Shown here piece after piece: positions 15,401 to 26,433 of a stretch of 64,000 nucleotides of DNA (position 1 is its first letter; each line of letters starts with the position of its first letter). The notes beneath the pieces were generated by a model. It searched no databases and was not told the origin of the DNA. It saw only the letters and a program-made list of their open reading frames with translations. The stretch lies in NCBI GenBank assembly GCA_946699065.1, contig CAMPDV010001053.1, forward strand, positions 1-64,000. Reading direction: 5' to 3'. A program made the translations under genes and the position numbers. This stretch comes from Loxodes magnus (Eukaryota > Ciliophora > Karyorelictea > Loxodida > Loxodidae).

Positions 15401-18330
15401 CTTAAAACTGAAATTCTTTCTTCTTTTCTTACCTTACATATTCACTTTTCTAAATACTTATTACTTCTCAAAGCATACTACTTAAACTGAAACTCTATCT
15501 TCTTTTCTTACTTTACTTATTCACTTTTCTAAATACTTATTACTTCAATCAGCATACTCCTTAAAACTGAAACTCTATCTTCTTTTCTTACTTCACTTCT
15601 TCACTTTTCTAAATACTTATTACTTCTCAAAGCATACTCCTTTAAACTGAAATTCTATCTTCTTTTCTTGCCTTACTTATTCACTTTTCTAAATATTTAT
15701 TACTTCTCAAAGCATACTAATTAAAACTGAAATTCTTTCTTCTTTTCTTACCTTACTTATTTACTTTTCTAAATACTTATTACTTCAATCAGCATACTAC
15801 ATAAAACTAAAATTCTAACTTCTTTTCTTACCTTACTTATTTACTTTTCTAAATACTCATTACTTCAATCAGCATACTATAAAACTAAAATTCTAACTTC
15901 TTTTCTTACTTTACTTCTTCACTTTTCCAAATACTTATTACTTCAATCAGCATACTACATAAAACTAAAATTCTAACTTCTTTTCTTACTTTACTTCTTC
16001 ACTTTTCCAAATACTTATTACTTCACAAACCATACTCCTTAAAACTGAAATTCTATCATCTTTTCTTACTTTACTTATTTACTTTTCTAAATACTTATTA
16101 CTTCAATCAGCATACTCCTTAAATCTGAAACTCAATCTTCTTTTCTTACTTCACTTCTTCACTTTTCTAAATACTTATTACTTCAATAGCATACTCCTTA
16201 AAACTGAAACTCTTTCTTCTTTTCTTACTTTACTTCTTCACTTTTTAAAATACTTATTACTTCTCAAAGCATACTCCTTAACACCGAAATTCTATCTTCT
16301 TTTCTTAACTTACTTATTCACTTTTCTAAATACTTATTACTTCTCAAAGCATACTCCTTAAAACTGAAATTCTTTCTTCTTTTCTTACCTTACATATTCA
16401 CTTTTCTAAATACTTATTACTTCTCAAAGCATACTACTTAAACTGAAACTCTATCTTCTTTTCTTACTTTACTTATTCACTTTTCTAAATACTTATTACT
16501 TCAATCAGCATACTCCTTAAAACTGAAACTCTATCTTCTTTTCTTACTTCACTTCTTCACTTTTCTAAATACTTATTACTTCTCAAAGCATACTCCTTTA
16601 AACTGAAATTCTATCTTCTTTTCTTGCCTTACTTATTCACTTTTCTAAATATTTATTACTTCTCAAAGCATACTAATTAAAACTGAAATTCTTTCTTCTT
16701 TTCTTACCTTACTTATTTACTTTTCTAAATACTTATTACTTCAATCAGCATACTACATAAAACTAAAATTCTAACTTCTTTTCTTACCTTACTTATTTAC
16801 TTTTCTAAATACTCATTACTTCAATCAGCATACTATAAAACTAAAATTCTAACTTCTTTTCTTACTTTACTTCTTCACTTTTCCAAATACTTATTACTTC
16901 ACAAAGCATACTCCTTAAAACTGAAACTCTATCTTCTTTTCTTGCCTTACTTTCACTTTTCTAAATATTTATTACTTCTCAAAGCATACTCCTTAAAAAT
17001 TAAATCTTATCTTTATTTCTTACCTTACTTATTCACTTTTCTAAATACTTATTACTTCTCAAAGCATACTCTTTAAAACTTAAATCTTATCTTCTTTTCT
17101 TACTTTACTTCTTCACTTTTCCAAATACTTATTACTTCTCAAAGCATACTCTTTAAAACTGAAATTCTATCATCTTTTCTTACTTTACTTATTCACTTTT
17201 CTAAATACTTATTACTTCTCAAAGCATACTCCTTTAAACTGTAACTCTATCTTCTTTTCTTGCCTTACTTATTCACTTTTCTAAATATTTATTACTTCTC
17301 AAAGCATACTCCTTTAAACTGAAATTCTTATCTTCTTTTCTTACTTCACTTCTTCACTTTTCTAAATACTTATTACTTCTCAAAGCATACTCCTTAAAAC
17401 TGAAATTCTATCTTCTTTTCTTACTTTACTTCTTCACTTTTCTAAATACTTATTACTTCTCAAAGCATACTACTTTAAACTGAAATTCTATCTTCTTTTC
17501 TTAATTTACCTCTTCACTTTTCTAAATACTTATTACTTCTCAAAGCATATTACTTAAAACTGAAATTCTATCTTCTTTTCTTACTTTACTTCTTCACTTT
17601 TCTAAATACTTATTACTTCTCAAAGCATACTCCTTAAAACTGAAATTCTTTCTTCTTTTCTTACCTTACTTATTCACTTTTCCAAATACTTATTACTTCT
17701 CAAAGCATACTCTTTAAAACTGAAATTCTATCATCTTTTCTTACTTTACTTATTCACTTTTCTAAATACTTATTACTTCTCAAAGCATACTCCTTTAAAC
17801 TGTAACTCTATCTTCTTTTCTTGCCTTACTTATTCACTTTTCTAAATATTTATTACTTCTCAAAGCATACTCCTTTAAACTGAAATTCTTATCTTCTTTT
17901 CTTACTTCACTTCTTCACTTTTCTAAATACTTATTACTTCTCAAAGCATACTCCTTAAAACTGAAATTCTATCTTCTTTTCTTACTTTACTTCTTCACTT
18001 TTCTAAATACTTATTACTTCTCAAAGCATACTACTTTAAACTGAAATTCTATCTTCTTTTCTTAATTTACCTCTTCACTTTTCTAAATACTTATTACTTC
18101 TCAAAGCATATTACTTAATACTGAAATTCTATCTTCTTTTCTTACTTTACTTCTTCACTTTTCTAAATACTTATTACTTCTCAAAGCATACTCCTTAAAA
18201 CTGAAATTCTTTCTTCTTTTCTTACCTTACTTATTCACTTTTCCAAATACTTATTACTTCTCAAAGCATACTCCTTAAAACTGAAACTCTTTCTTCTTTT
18301 CTTACCTTACTTATTCACTTTTCTAAATAC
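12426..18330. repeat. 80 bp tandem satellite (family B)
   Basis: About 74 copies of an 80 bp monomer; equivalent points lie at 17,461, 17,541 and 17,621. It shares with family A a core of about 50 bp (the ctgaaattct...cttcttttcttactttacttc...cttttctaaatacttat part). The rest of the 91 bp unit is replaced by tacttctcaaagcatactcc. The first few copies (12,426-12,690) form a homogeneous transition subtype with cttatcaaagc and cctcaaaacttaaattc. Copies are more diverged than in family A and are arranged in higher-order duplications. Confidence 0.97.
12761..15102. repeat. Higher-order duplication, 1,197 bp period
   Basis: Within satellite B a block of about fifteen monomers is duplicated in tandem. 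Sequence from 12,761 reappears at 13,958 and the match runs to about 13,905 and 15,102. Diagnostic monomer variants recur at the same offset, for example aatctgaaactcaatc at 13,011 and 14,208. A part of the same block reappears near 16,050-16,345. Two other offsets are visible: 956 bp (cttacatattc at 15,431 and 16,387) and 561 bp (gaaattctatcatc at 17,161 and 17,722). Confidence 0.9.
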
Positions 18331-18704
18331 TTATGACTTATTTTATCTCTTTTTTTTAGAAATTCTGAAAACTGAAATTCTTTTTTATTTCTTTCTTTAC
18401 TTACTTACTTTTCGAAATGCTAATTACTTCTTTTATCTCAAAACATGCTCCTTAAAACTGAATTCTTTCTTTTTTTTAACTTTACTTCTCATTTATTTAT
18501 ATCTCAGATCTGATTATTTTTGCAACACTTTAGTTTTTTTCTTTATTTTTCTTAATTTCGCTGAAATATAATCTTGTTTTTTATACTTTTTTTTAATTTT
18601 AACTTTCATATTTTCAATTAAAATTTACTTTTAAATCTTGGTTCTTTTATCATTTTGCAAAAAATTATATTTTATACTTTTCTTATTGATTATTTTTATC
18701 TTAA
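18331..18704. other. Decayed satellite edge and T-rich DNA
   Basis: Two to three increasingly degenerate satellite-like units are recognisable to about 18,500 (remnants of ctgaaattct, tttcttac and aaaacatgctcc). They are followed by T-rich sequence. No gene is seen. Confidence 0.7.
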
Positions 18705-18976
18705 TGAGTTTCGGACTGCAACTTCTTGCATTTTACGATCCTAACACTGCCTTCAAGGGATATCGTGAATCCTGTTGCTTTCGAAAAGCATCTTCCAGGG
18801 AGCTCCATCGCTATTGATAGCCAGTTTTCAAGCCCCTACCAGCTGTGGATAATCAAGATGAGGGCGTTCCTTTGCAAAGTTTGACTTTGACCAGGTACTT
18901 TCTCATTTGAGTAAAGGAACTTATTCCTATCCATAAAACTTAAAGGATGAATCGGAAGGTCAATCTCAGTTTCCAT
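18705..18976 (-). CDS. Small unidentified coding island
   Basis: A sharp rise in GC and complexity sits between the satellite and low-complexity DNA. On the minus strand an ATG at 18,976 opens a frame of about 90 codons beginning METEIDLPIHPLSF. It contains no TGA and one TAG read as Gln. Other frames, including the plus-strand frame from 18,704, are also open under this code, so the strand is uncertain. I do not recognise a family. It could be an exon, a transposon fragment or a structured RNA. Confidence 0.4.
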
Positions 18977-19204
18977 TATCTTTTTAATTATATTTTCTTA
19001 CTTTTCTTAGCATATTTTTATTTTATTTATTTTATCATTATTTTGAAATATTTCTTCTTAGTAGATTTTTTTTTGTTTTTTTTTGTATTTCAAGATCTTT
19101 TTTCTACTTTTATTAACTCTAAAAATTAAAAAAATTTTCATTACCCAAAAATCAAAAAAGTTATCACAAACCAATTCAAAAAAAAATTAGCACAACCCAA
19201 AATC

Positions 19205-19985
19205 AAAACATTTCGAAACCAAAATCAAAAATTTAATCCTACATTTTTTTTAATCCCAATTTTTCTCAAAACCTTTTATATTTTGAAACTTTTTTTAGAA
19301 AATTTGTTCCTTTCTGAACTTTATCTGGCCCGATTCCCCCCAGTTTGTTCCGTCCGAAAAAAGTCTTGTAGTGTAAAAAGCTGAGCAAAAAAACAAAATT
19401 AAATTTTTCACGATTTAATGCTTTAAATACTCTTATTCGCCTTTTATTTAGCTCTAAAAATCAAAAAAAATACCAAAGCCCTAATTCTTAAAATTTTTAT
19501 CATGTACCAAAATCGAAAATTTTTAAATAAAAAAACCAAAACTTAAATCTTCAAAGCCAAAATACAAAATCGAAAATTTTCAAATCCAATATCAAAACTT
19601 TCAAACCCAAATCCAAAATTTTCAAACCTAAATCAAAAAAATTCAAAACCTAAATCAAAAAATTTCAAAACCAAAATCAAAAATTTTCAAAACCAAAATC
19701 AAAAATCTAAAATTTTTCAGAACTAAAACTAAAATTTTCAAAACCATAATTCAAAAAATTCAAATCCAAAATCAAAAAAAATATTCTTCATTTTTTTATT
19801 CCCATTTTTTTTTCAAAAACCTTTTTGTTTTAAAACTTTTTCTTAAAAAATTATTCCTTTCTGACGCTCTACTTATCCCGAAATCCCCCAGCTTGTTCCG
19901 TCCCAACTCAGCCCTATAGTGTAAAACGCTGAGCAAAAAAGGCTTTCGCGTTTTTCACGATTTCAGGGCTTCTATCTCATGCAAA
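19205..19985. repeat. Direct duplication with GC-richer core
   Basis: Two copies of one block, at about 19,240-19,420 and 19,785-19,970, roughly 540 bp apart. Each runs through T-rich sequence, then cctttctga, a GC-richer core (cccgattccccccagtttgt in the first copy; the second has cccgaaatcccccagcttgt), then tagtgtaaaa and gctgagcaaaaaa, then tttttcacgattt. Between them (19,440-19,785) lies low-complexity DNA made of variants of caaaatcaaaaattttcaaaa. No protein is evident. A structured RNA or a repeat terminus are options. Confidence 0.75.
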
Positions 19986-20039
19986 TTTAATCTGCTGCAC
20001 ATTAAATGCAGTATTCTACATTTTTCCTATCGGAAAATT

Positions 20040-20440
20040 ACATTTTGCAACTTAAAAATTAGAACAAACGTAATTAAATTTTATAACAAATTTAAAAAAA
20101 AAACTTTGCACTTACACGTAACTCAAAAATTTTCTAAAGTTATGATATAAAATTAAAAAAATTTTAGCTCTAGCACATAACTCAAAAATTTTCCTAACTC
20201 TTGAAAATTAAAATAATTTAGCTGAGTATATAACTCAAAAAATTTTCTAACACAGGAAAAATCTAAAATTTTTATAACTCTAGTACGTACTTCAAAAAAA
20301 TTTCTAACACTTGAAAAAATTTAAAACTTTTTGACTCTAGTGCATAACTCAAAAATTTTTCTAACATTAGTAAATTAAAAAAAATTTGCTCTAGTACGTA
20401 ACTCAAAAAAATTTCTAACACTCGATAATTTATTAGCTAT
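20040..20440. repeat. Degenerate AT-rich tandem repeat
   Basis: Five or six degenerate units of about 60 bp built around ctctagtacgtaactcaaaa and tttctaacacttgaaaa. Matching points lie near 20,170, 20,230, 20,285, 20,340 and 20,400. No coding potential is seen. Confidence 0.65.
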
Positions 20441-20798
20441 TTTAACACTTGATTTTGAAATTAAATTAAAAAAAATATTAATAAAAATAACTAAGTTCAA
20501 TAAAAAGACTTAGAAAAAATTACGAACTTGAAAATTTTAAACTTTAGTTGTAATAATATTAAAATTAAGAACATACTTAATTAGAATAAAGACTTAGAAA
20601 ATTTTTAATATTCTTAAATGTAAAAATTAAATAGCTTAAATAGTTTAAAATAGAATAAATCACTTGATGTATCTCTACTTGTCCTCCACACTCATAATAG
20701 TATTAGCCATTACGCAATTCTAAAATCGCAATCCATAGTCAGCATATACTTTGTTCCAGTCAGTCTATATAAATGTGGTGTGCTAAATTTGAACTTAC

Positions 20799-23038
20799 CT
20801 ATTATTAGCTATTAGTATCTACTTAATTCAATATCCTTCCTAAGTTCCATCTTCTAAAGTTGTAATCTTTTGATTAAGCAGGATATACTTGTGTATTACT
20901 CGATACCAACCATTAGTTGTCCCTAGATAATGATAAACTACCCACACTGTCAGTGTGACCCAATAGTACACATTCACACTATCCATTATTGATATTTCAT
21001 ATTCTTATTGACTTGTCATAAGATCCAGATAAGATATACTTGTTGTTATTCGAGAATATTACCGATAAGACAGAAGAAGTGTGTCCCGATAAGACTTTAG
21101 TACATTGTTATGTTCTTGAGTTCCATAAACGAATAGTATTGTCACCCGATCCAGATATGATGTAAGTGGAATCACTGGATATAGCCACAGATGATACATA
21201 ATGTGTGTGACCACTCATGGTCTTACAGGTACCTGTCTTGACGTCCCATAGTCTCACCGTCTAATCATAACTTCCCGATACGATGAACTCTGAATCACTG
21301 GATATAGCCACAGATCATACTTAATTTGTGTGACCACTCATGGTCTTACAGGTACCTGTCTTGATATTGTAAAGTCTAAGAGTATTATCTGCACTTCCCG
21401 ATACGATGAACTCTGAATCACTGGATATAGCCACAGCATATACCTAATTAGTGTGACCACTCATGGTCTTACAGGTACCTGTCTTGACGTCCCATAGTCT
21501 CACCGTCTAATCATAACTTCCCGATACGATGAACTCTGAATCACTGGATATAGCCACAGATGATACATAACTAGTGTGACCACTCATGGTCTTACAGGTA
21601 CCTTCAGCTATGTTGTAGAGTTTTAAAGTTTTGTCATAAGATCCAGATACTATTAAGTTAGCATCTGAGGAGATGGCGACCGAAGATACTGAGTCTGAGT
21701 GTCCAGTATATATGTGTGGGTGTTCAGAAGAGATTGATGAGAGGTTAGCGTTAGAGAGGTCACAGTTAATAAATTTGGAGTTTCTGAGGTTGGCGAAAGT
21801 TAGATTGGAATTGGAGAAGTTACAGTTTGTGAAGGTGGTGTCCGAAATGTCCGAGTTAGTAAAGTCTATGTTTTGGAAGTTAAGTTGACTGAATTAGAGG
21901 TTTAAGTAATTTAGCATTGTCAAGGCATTTGCTGCTGCTAATTTCATTTTTGGCTGATTCTTAGCTAGATTCAAAATCTATAAAAGATTTTGATGGCTTT
22001 TTTCAGATCTTAGTTAAATTAAATCATAAAGAATCATTTATTTTTGACAAATGCTAACTACATTTAAAGGATTATTCAAGATTGTATTTACATCTAGCTG
22101 CCTGTTTTGAAACTCGCTAAGGATATTTTGAAGATGCTGAATGCTTTCTATTTTTAATTCTTCAAGAGGCTACTTTACGAGTTGAACTGGCTATATTTCG
22201 TGTTGCATTCTTTGCTATTAGATATTCTTCAATTAAACATCTTGTCTTTATACTTAAACTTTGGCTTCTTCTTAGGGCTATTTTTTTATTTAATTTTGAT
22301 TGGCAGACTTTGATTACTCAAAATATTTGCTTATAAAACCAGAGAAGTCTTAAATAATTGACCTTTATTCTTAGTTCATGCTCATGATTTCCTGTAAGAC
22401 TTATAAAGAAACTTCTTAGATTTTTTTATAATTCTAATTAGTTTCTTATTAAGTTAATTCTCTAACACTCTTGATCTTGCTTTACAGTCCTTCATATTGT
22501 TCTACTAACTTATTCAAAGTTTTTAAGCTGTTGCTACATTCTTGAATAGTTGTTCCTTTGCTTGCCTTTATTTACTAATATCTTCTTCATATTGAATTTA
22601 TCTATCTTTAGACTTACTCGATTTGAACTATGCTCGTCTAAAAGATGCTAAAGTCTTTCTGGTACAAAGTCTATGCAACTTATTTCATTATTACACTGAA
22701 GAGCTTTTAGAAATCTGTACACTATTTTATGATACTTAACATCTTTTTCTTTTGTTATTTTGCCTAACTCGATAAGTCTTAAAATAATTACTTCAGATTT
22801 GCTTCATGCTCAAACTTATTTAACTATTACATGAAGTAATCTTATATTTTGAACACTTTCAGATTCTGCTCCTCTATACTAACAAATATTTTATGAATCT
22901 TGCATTTAATTGTATCACTTATTTTAAAAAAATTTTGAATGCATTATGCACAATGAATACAGCCACAACTTAATTTTTTGGATATCTTTGATTTTAGTCG
23001 AATTCTTCTTTGCAACTTTGGCAGATAGTTAAATTCAT
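20799..23038 (-). CDS. RING finger, coiled coil, pentapeptide and WD40 repeat protein
   Basis: ATG at 23,038 begins MNLTICQSCKEEFD, the first half of a RING finger. After a one-base shift at a six-A run (about 22,971-22,976) the frame gives the second half, LSCGCIHCAQC, then CKIH. It then stays open for about 690 codons. Order: RING (about residues 5-60), a long Gln- and Lys-rich coiled coil (about 70-350), a pentapeptide-type segment (FTNSDISDTTFTNCNF, with Asn/Ser-Leu steps), then about seven WD40 repeats. Four WD40 repeats are near-identical 123 bp units with a GTCKTMSGHT motif. Three in-frame TGA codons fall where Trp fits, one being the WD-type site SIRI-TGA-NINN. The frame ends at a cluster TAA TAA TAG (20,807-20,799). 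RING plus WD40 suggests a cytoplasmic ubiquitin-ligase or scaffold role (inference). The shift could be a mutation, a sequence error or ribosomal frameshifting. Confidence 0.82.
20988..21620 (-). repeat. Homogenised 123 bp WD40 units
   Basis: The motif ggtacctg recurs at 21,228, 21,351, 21,474 and 21,597, exactly 123 bp (41 codons) apart, with almost identical sequence between. The flanking WD repeats are more diverged. This indicates recent unit duplication or gene conversion inside the WD40 domain of the gene that contains it. Confidence 0.93.
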
Positions 23039-23044
23039 TACTTA

Positions 23045-25860
23045 TAATAGACTTAAAAAAAGTCTCTCAATAAATACTATATATTACAATGAAATTAAAA
23101 TTGATAAAGGATAAATATTAATTAAAAATAAGAATTTATCAAAATTATTAATTAATTTTGATTAAAAAATATATAACTAGAAAAGAGAACAATTTAAAAA
23201 CTTGATACCTATTAGATAACAAATATATTTAAAAAAATGAATGTGCAAACTAAAATTTTACATAAATAATAGAATTATATATCCAGATCTACTTTTTTTA
23301 TAAAATTAAAAGAAATACAAAATTTTAAAATAAAATTTTTTGAAAATAAATTATTTTAAAATAATAAATAAATTTTAATTAAAAATTTAAAAATATTTTG
23401 ATATAAATACAATTAAAAAACTTTTATTTGAATATAAAAAAAATATTAAAAAATTAAATTTCAAATGATAAAAATAAAAATTAATAAGGCTATAATAATA
23501 AAAATATACTTTAAATTATAATTAAATTTTTTTTTCAAATACAAAAGCAATTCCTATATTAATTAAGTACAAATAAATTGTTTATAATTTTAAAAGAATG
23601 AAAATATATAAAATATGTATGTAATATAAAATTTAATTATTTTAAAAAAATCATATTATTTCGAATTTAGCTATCAAAAATAAATTTTTTATTAATATAT
23701 AACGTAAATTATTAAAAAATATAGAATAAAAAATCTTTATTCATCTGAAAAAACTTGTATACTTAAACCTAAATTACAAAAAATTTTTTCTATTATATAA
23801 AAAATAATAATTAATACCTGGAAATTATTCAATAATAAACAATAATGAAATAAATTATCTAAAATTAGATAGTTAAATTTATTTGCTTGAAAATTCAAAT
23901 AATATTTAAATTTATAAGATATAATTTATTTAAAAATTAGAGAAATAAACTAAGATACAATTTGAAAAAAAATTCATTATATTAATAAAATTAAACCATC
24001 ATAAGAAGCAAACTTAAAATTAAATAATTGTAAAAAAAATAATAATTAATATTAAAAGAAAAAATAAAAAAAAAGATAAAATATTATGCTAATAAAATAA
24101 AAATGTAAATATAAATATAATTTTACTTAACAGAATAGAAAAAATTATAAAAAACTAAAAATTATAATAAAATATAGATATATTAAAATTAGAAAAATAA
24201 TTTAATAAGATTAAAAAAGATAAAATATTATGCTAATAAATATAAAAATGAAACAAAAAAAGAAAATTTAATTTAACTGAATGAAAATAAAAATTTTAAT
24301 TAAAATAAGAAATAACATATAAGACTAATAAAGCCATATAATAACTAAATAAAAAAAAAAATATAATAATATTTATTAGCTTTATAAGCATTCTAAATAT
24401 CTTCTTGGTAGTTTATAAAATTTTACTAAGTATGCTTTATATTTTATCTTTAAGTAATTTTCTTAATTGTATTGCTTAATTTCTTTTAAAAAAAAGAAGC
24501 ATAGTTATTTTATAATAAATTTCGATTTTTTTCAATTAAATCGGAATTATAAATTTCTACTTTTATTTTATATCAGAATACTATTTGAATCTATTAATAT
24601 CTATTTCTCATTTTATATAGATTTATTTTGTTTTAATTAATAAAATCCTAAAATTTAGCATAAAAATTTAGAATAATTCATTATTAAGCTTATTTTAAGA
24701 TATATTGGAAGAAAATATAAAAATGAGATTCATTTTATTTGGTTTTCCTAATTATCTAATTTAACTTGCATGTTTTATTTACAACTAACATTATCAATCA
24801 ATATATTTTATTTATATACCTTATTTAAACTATAAAAAAAGGTTTATGAGGATTATAATAATAATATGAAGCAGATGATATTTACTATCTGTTTTAAGAC
24901 TAGCTTTCATAAGAAAATAATTAAATCTACATAGACTTAAATAAATAAAGATAACTAAAATTATAGAATTATAAATAATCAGATTGATAAATAAATATTA
25001 AGCTTATATATAGTAGCTTAAATTAATTAAATTCATAAAGTTATATCTATTCCTTATTTATTTTTTTATATTTTAGCTACTTTTAAATGTGATAATTATT
25101 TATTATGTAAGGTTTGTGATTGGCTTAATAATTTATTTTATTTTTAAATTTTAAAAACCTAATAATAATTTTTAGTTATAGATGGGAAATTTATTTATCT
25201 AAATTTATTAATACTATTTAGATAAATCTTTGATTAAATTATTTTAACGGTTTATATTCCTGTGAGATTGATGTTATTAATAGTGAAAATGAATAATAAT
25301 TTAACAACTAAAATTGAAATTTCAAGATCTTTTTGAAGAATGGAAAGTAAAGAAAGTAAGAAAAGAGGATCAAATAGTGAAAATATAAAGAAAATGTTTA
25401 TAATCAAGATAAAAATAGAAAATTAGGTAATATTTATACTCTAAAATTTATTAGAGTTATTTGGCAACAAATAATAAATAAAGCAAAATTTTTATTTTAT
25501 TAACTTAGTTTATTATTTTAAATTTTCTTTTCGATATTAAGAAAATACTTAGTAATATTTATTTTATTTCTTTAATATGCACGGATAGATATATGCTTCG
25601 CTATTAAATTAACGTTTCGATATTAAAGTTAAAAAAAAAATCCTTGATATTACAATTTAATTATCTATCAAGCAATTTAATATTTTAATTTAATAATAGA
25701 GTTAATTTTCAAATAATTTCAATTATTCTTTTATTATTTAAAGTAGCTCTTTTAATAGCTTACGTAGTTATTTAAAATTACTCCAAACCATATAAATTCA
25801 CTTTGATATTTAACATGTATAAATGAAAATTTCCTTCTAATAATTAAGATTGCTGAATTA
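23045..25860. other. AT-rich stretch, no gene recognised
   Basis: Long A- and T-runs with very low complexity. Positions 23,050-24,360 are strongly A-rich on the plus strand. A slightly more complex patch near 25,260-25,480 could encode a short charged peptide on the plus strand, but nothing decides it. Confidence 0.6.
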
Positions 25861-25936
25861 GGAAAGTAGATAGTTAAGGAGTTGAACTGTACAAAACTTT
25901 CTTAGATTCAAGCCCAGCTGATTTAGAGATTTAACA

Positions 25937-26433
25937 TTGACTTTAGATTGCAATGATAGACCATATGCATCGTTTTCGATTGATGGAGGCTCATATGATG
26001 CAGGATATATCACCAAAAAATCAGTTATGACTGGTGCTTTTTCAGGATTTATTTTTGATAGTTATGGTTCAGGATGAGGTCCTAAAGTTTCAGTTCTAGC
26101 TGGATTAAGAACTGATAACGGATTTATCGAACAAGCTACATTTTTAAGAGCGTAACTTTCTACAGGAAAAGCGAATTCTTACTTAGTTTAAGAAATAATT
26201 TTCTGGGCAGATTAAGTTTCAGTTTACTCTTAGAGTTGGTATAAACCTTTCGATAAAAATTCTTCAAATAATAAGTTCATAGGTTACCCAGAAGCAGGCT
26301 TGATAAAAGTAAGTACGGAAGGATTTTTCAGATATTATATTCATTTAGACAGAAATATGACGATAATTACATAGGCTTCAGTTAAAGATCCTTTAACATG
26401 TTCAATTTTCTTTTAGGTAGAAGTTAGACAATG
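25937..26433 (+). CDS. Possible H-type lectin domain protein (partial)
   Basis: A GC-richer frame starts with DCNDRPYASFSIDGG, contains GPKVSVLAGLRTDNG and IIFWADQVSVYSQSWY, and reaches a TGA at 26,431. The pattern Pro-Lys-Val-x-Val-x-x-Gly-Leu followed by Trp-Ala/Ser-Asp...Tyr-Ser...Ser-Trp resembles H-type lectin domains, which bind sugars; this is recognition by eye. TAA and TAG occur as Gln. One internal TGA (GSG-TGA-GPK) and one just upstream are compatible with Trp. The 5' end is unclear: reading continues upstream in frame, while another frame around 25,850-25,945 also looks coding, so a frame break or exon boundary near 25,945 is possible. It may be the N-terminal part of a larger protein continuing to about 30.5 kb. 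Confidence 0.5.

Noticed and set aside
1..18330. Satellite considered as a CRISPR-like or protein-coding repeat
   Set aside because: There are no unique spacers and no constant repeat/spacer structure; monomers are contiguous and vary in length by single bases, which is incompatible with a maintained frame.
18947..19129. A 60-residue hydrophobic plus-strand frame
   Set aside because: It is T-rich low-complexity sequence read as Phe, Leu, Ile and Tyr, overlapping the better minus-strand island; no motif.
21673..21888. A 71-codon plus-strand frame in higher-complexity DNA
   Set aside because: It is antisense to the pentapeptide/WD40 segment of the minus-strand RING-WD40 gene.
22300..22800. 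Apparent multiple frameshifts in the coiled coil of the RING-WD40 gene
   Set aside because: Alternative frames looked coding locally, but one frame is continuous once TGA is read as Trp; only the RING shift remains.
25937..26433. The in-frame TGA codons as proof that the lectin-like gene is a pseudogene
   Set aside because: The same codon is demonstrably Trp-compatible elsewhere in the window, so the gene need not be broken.
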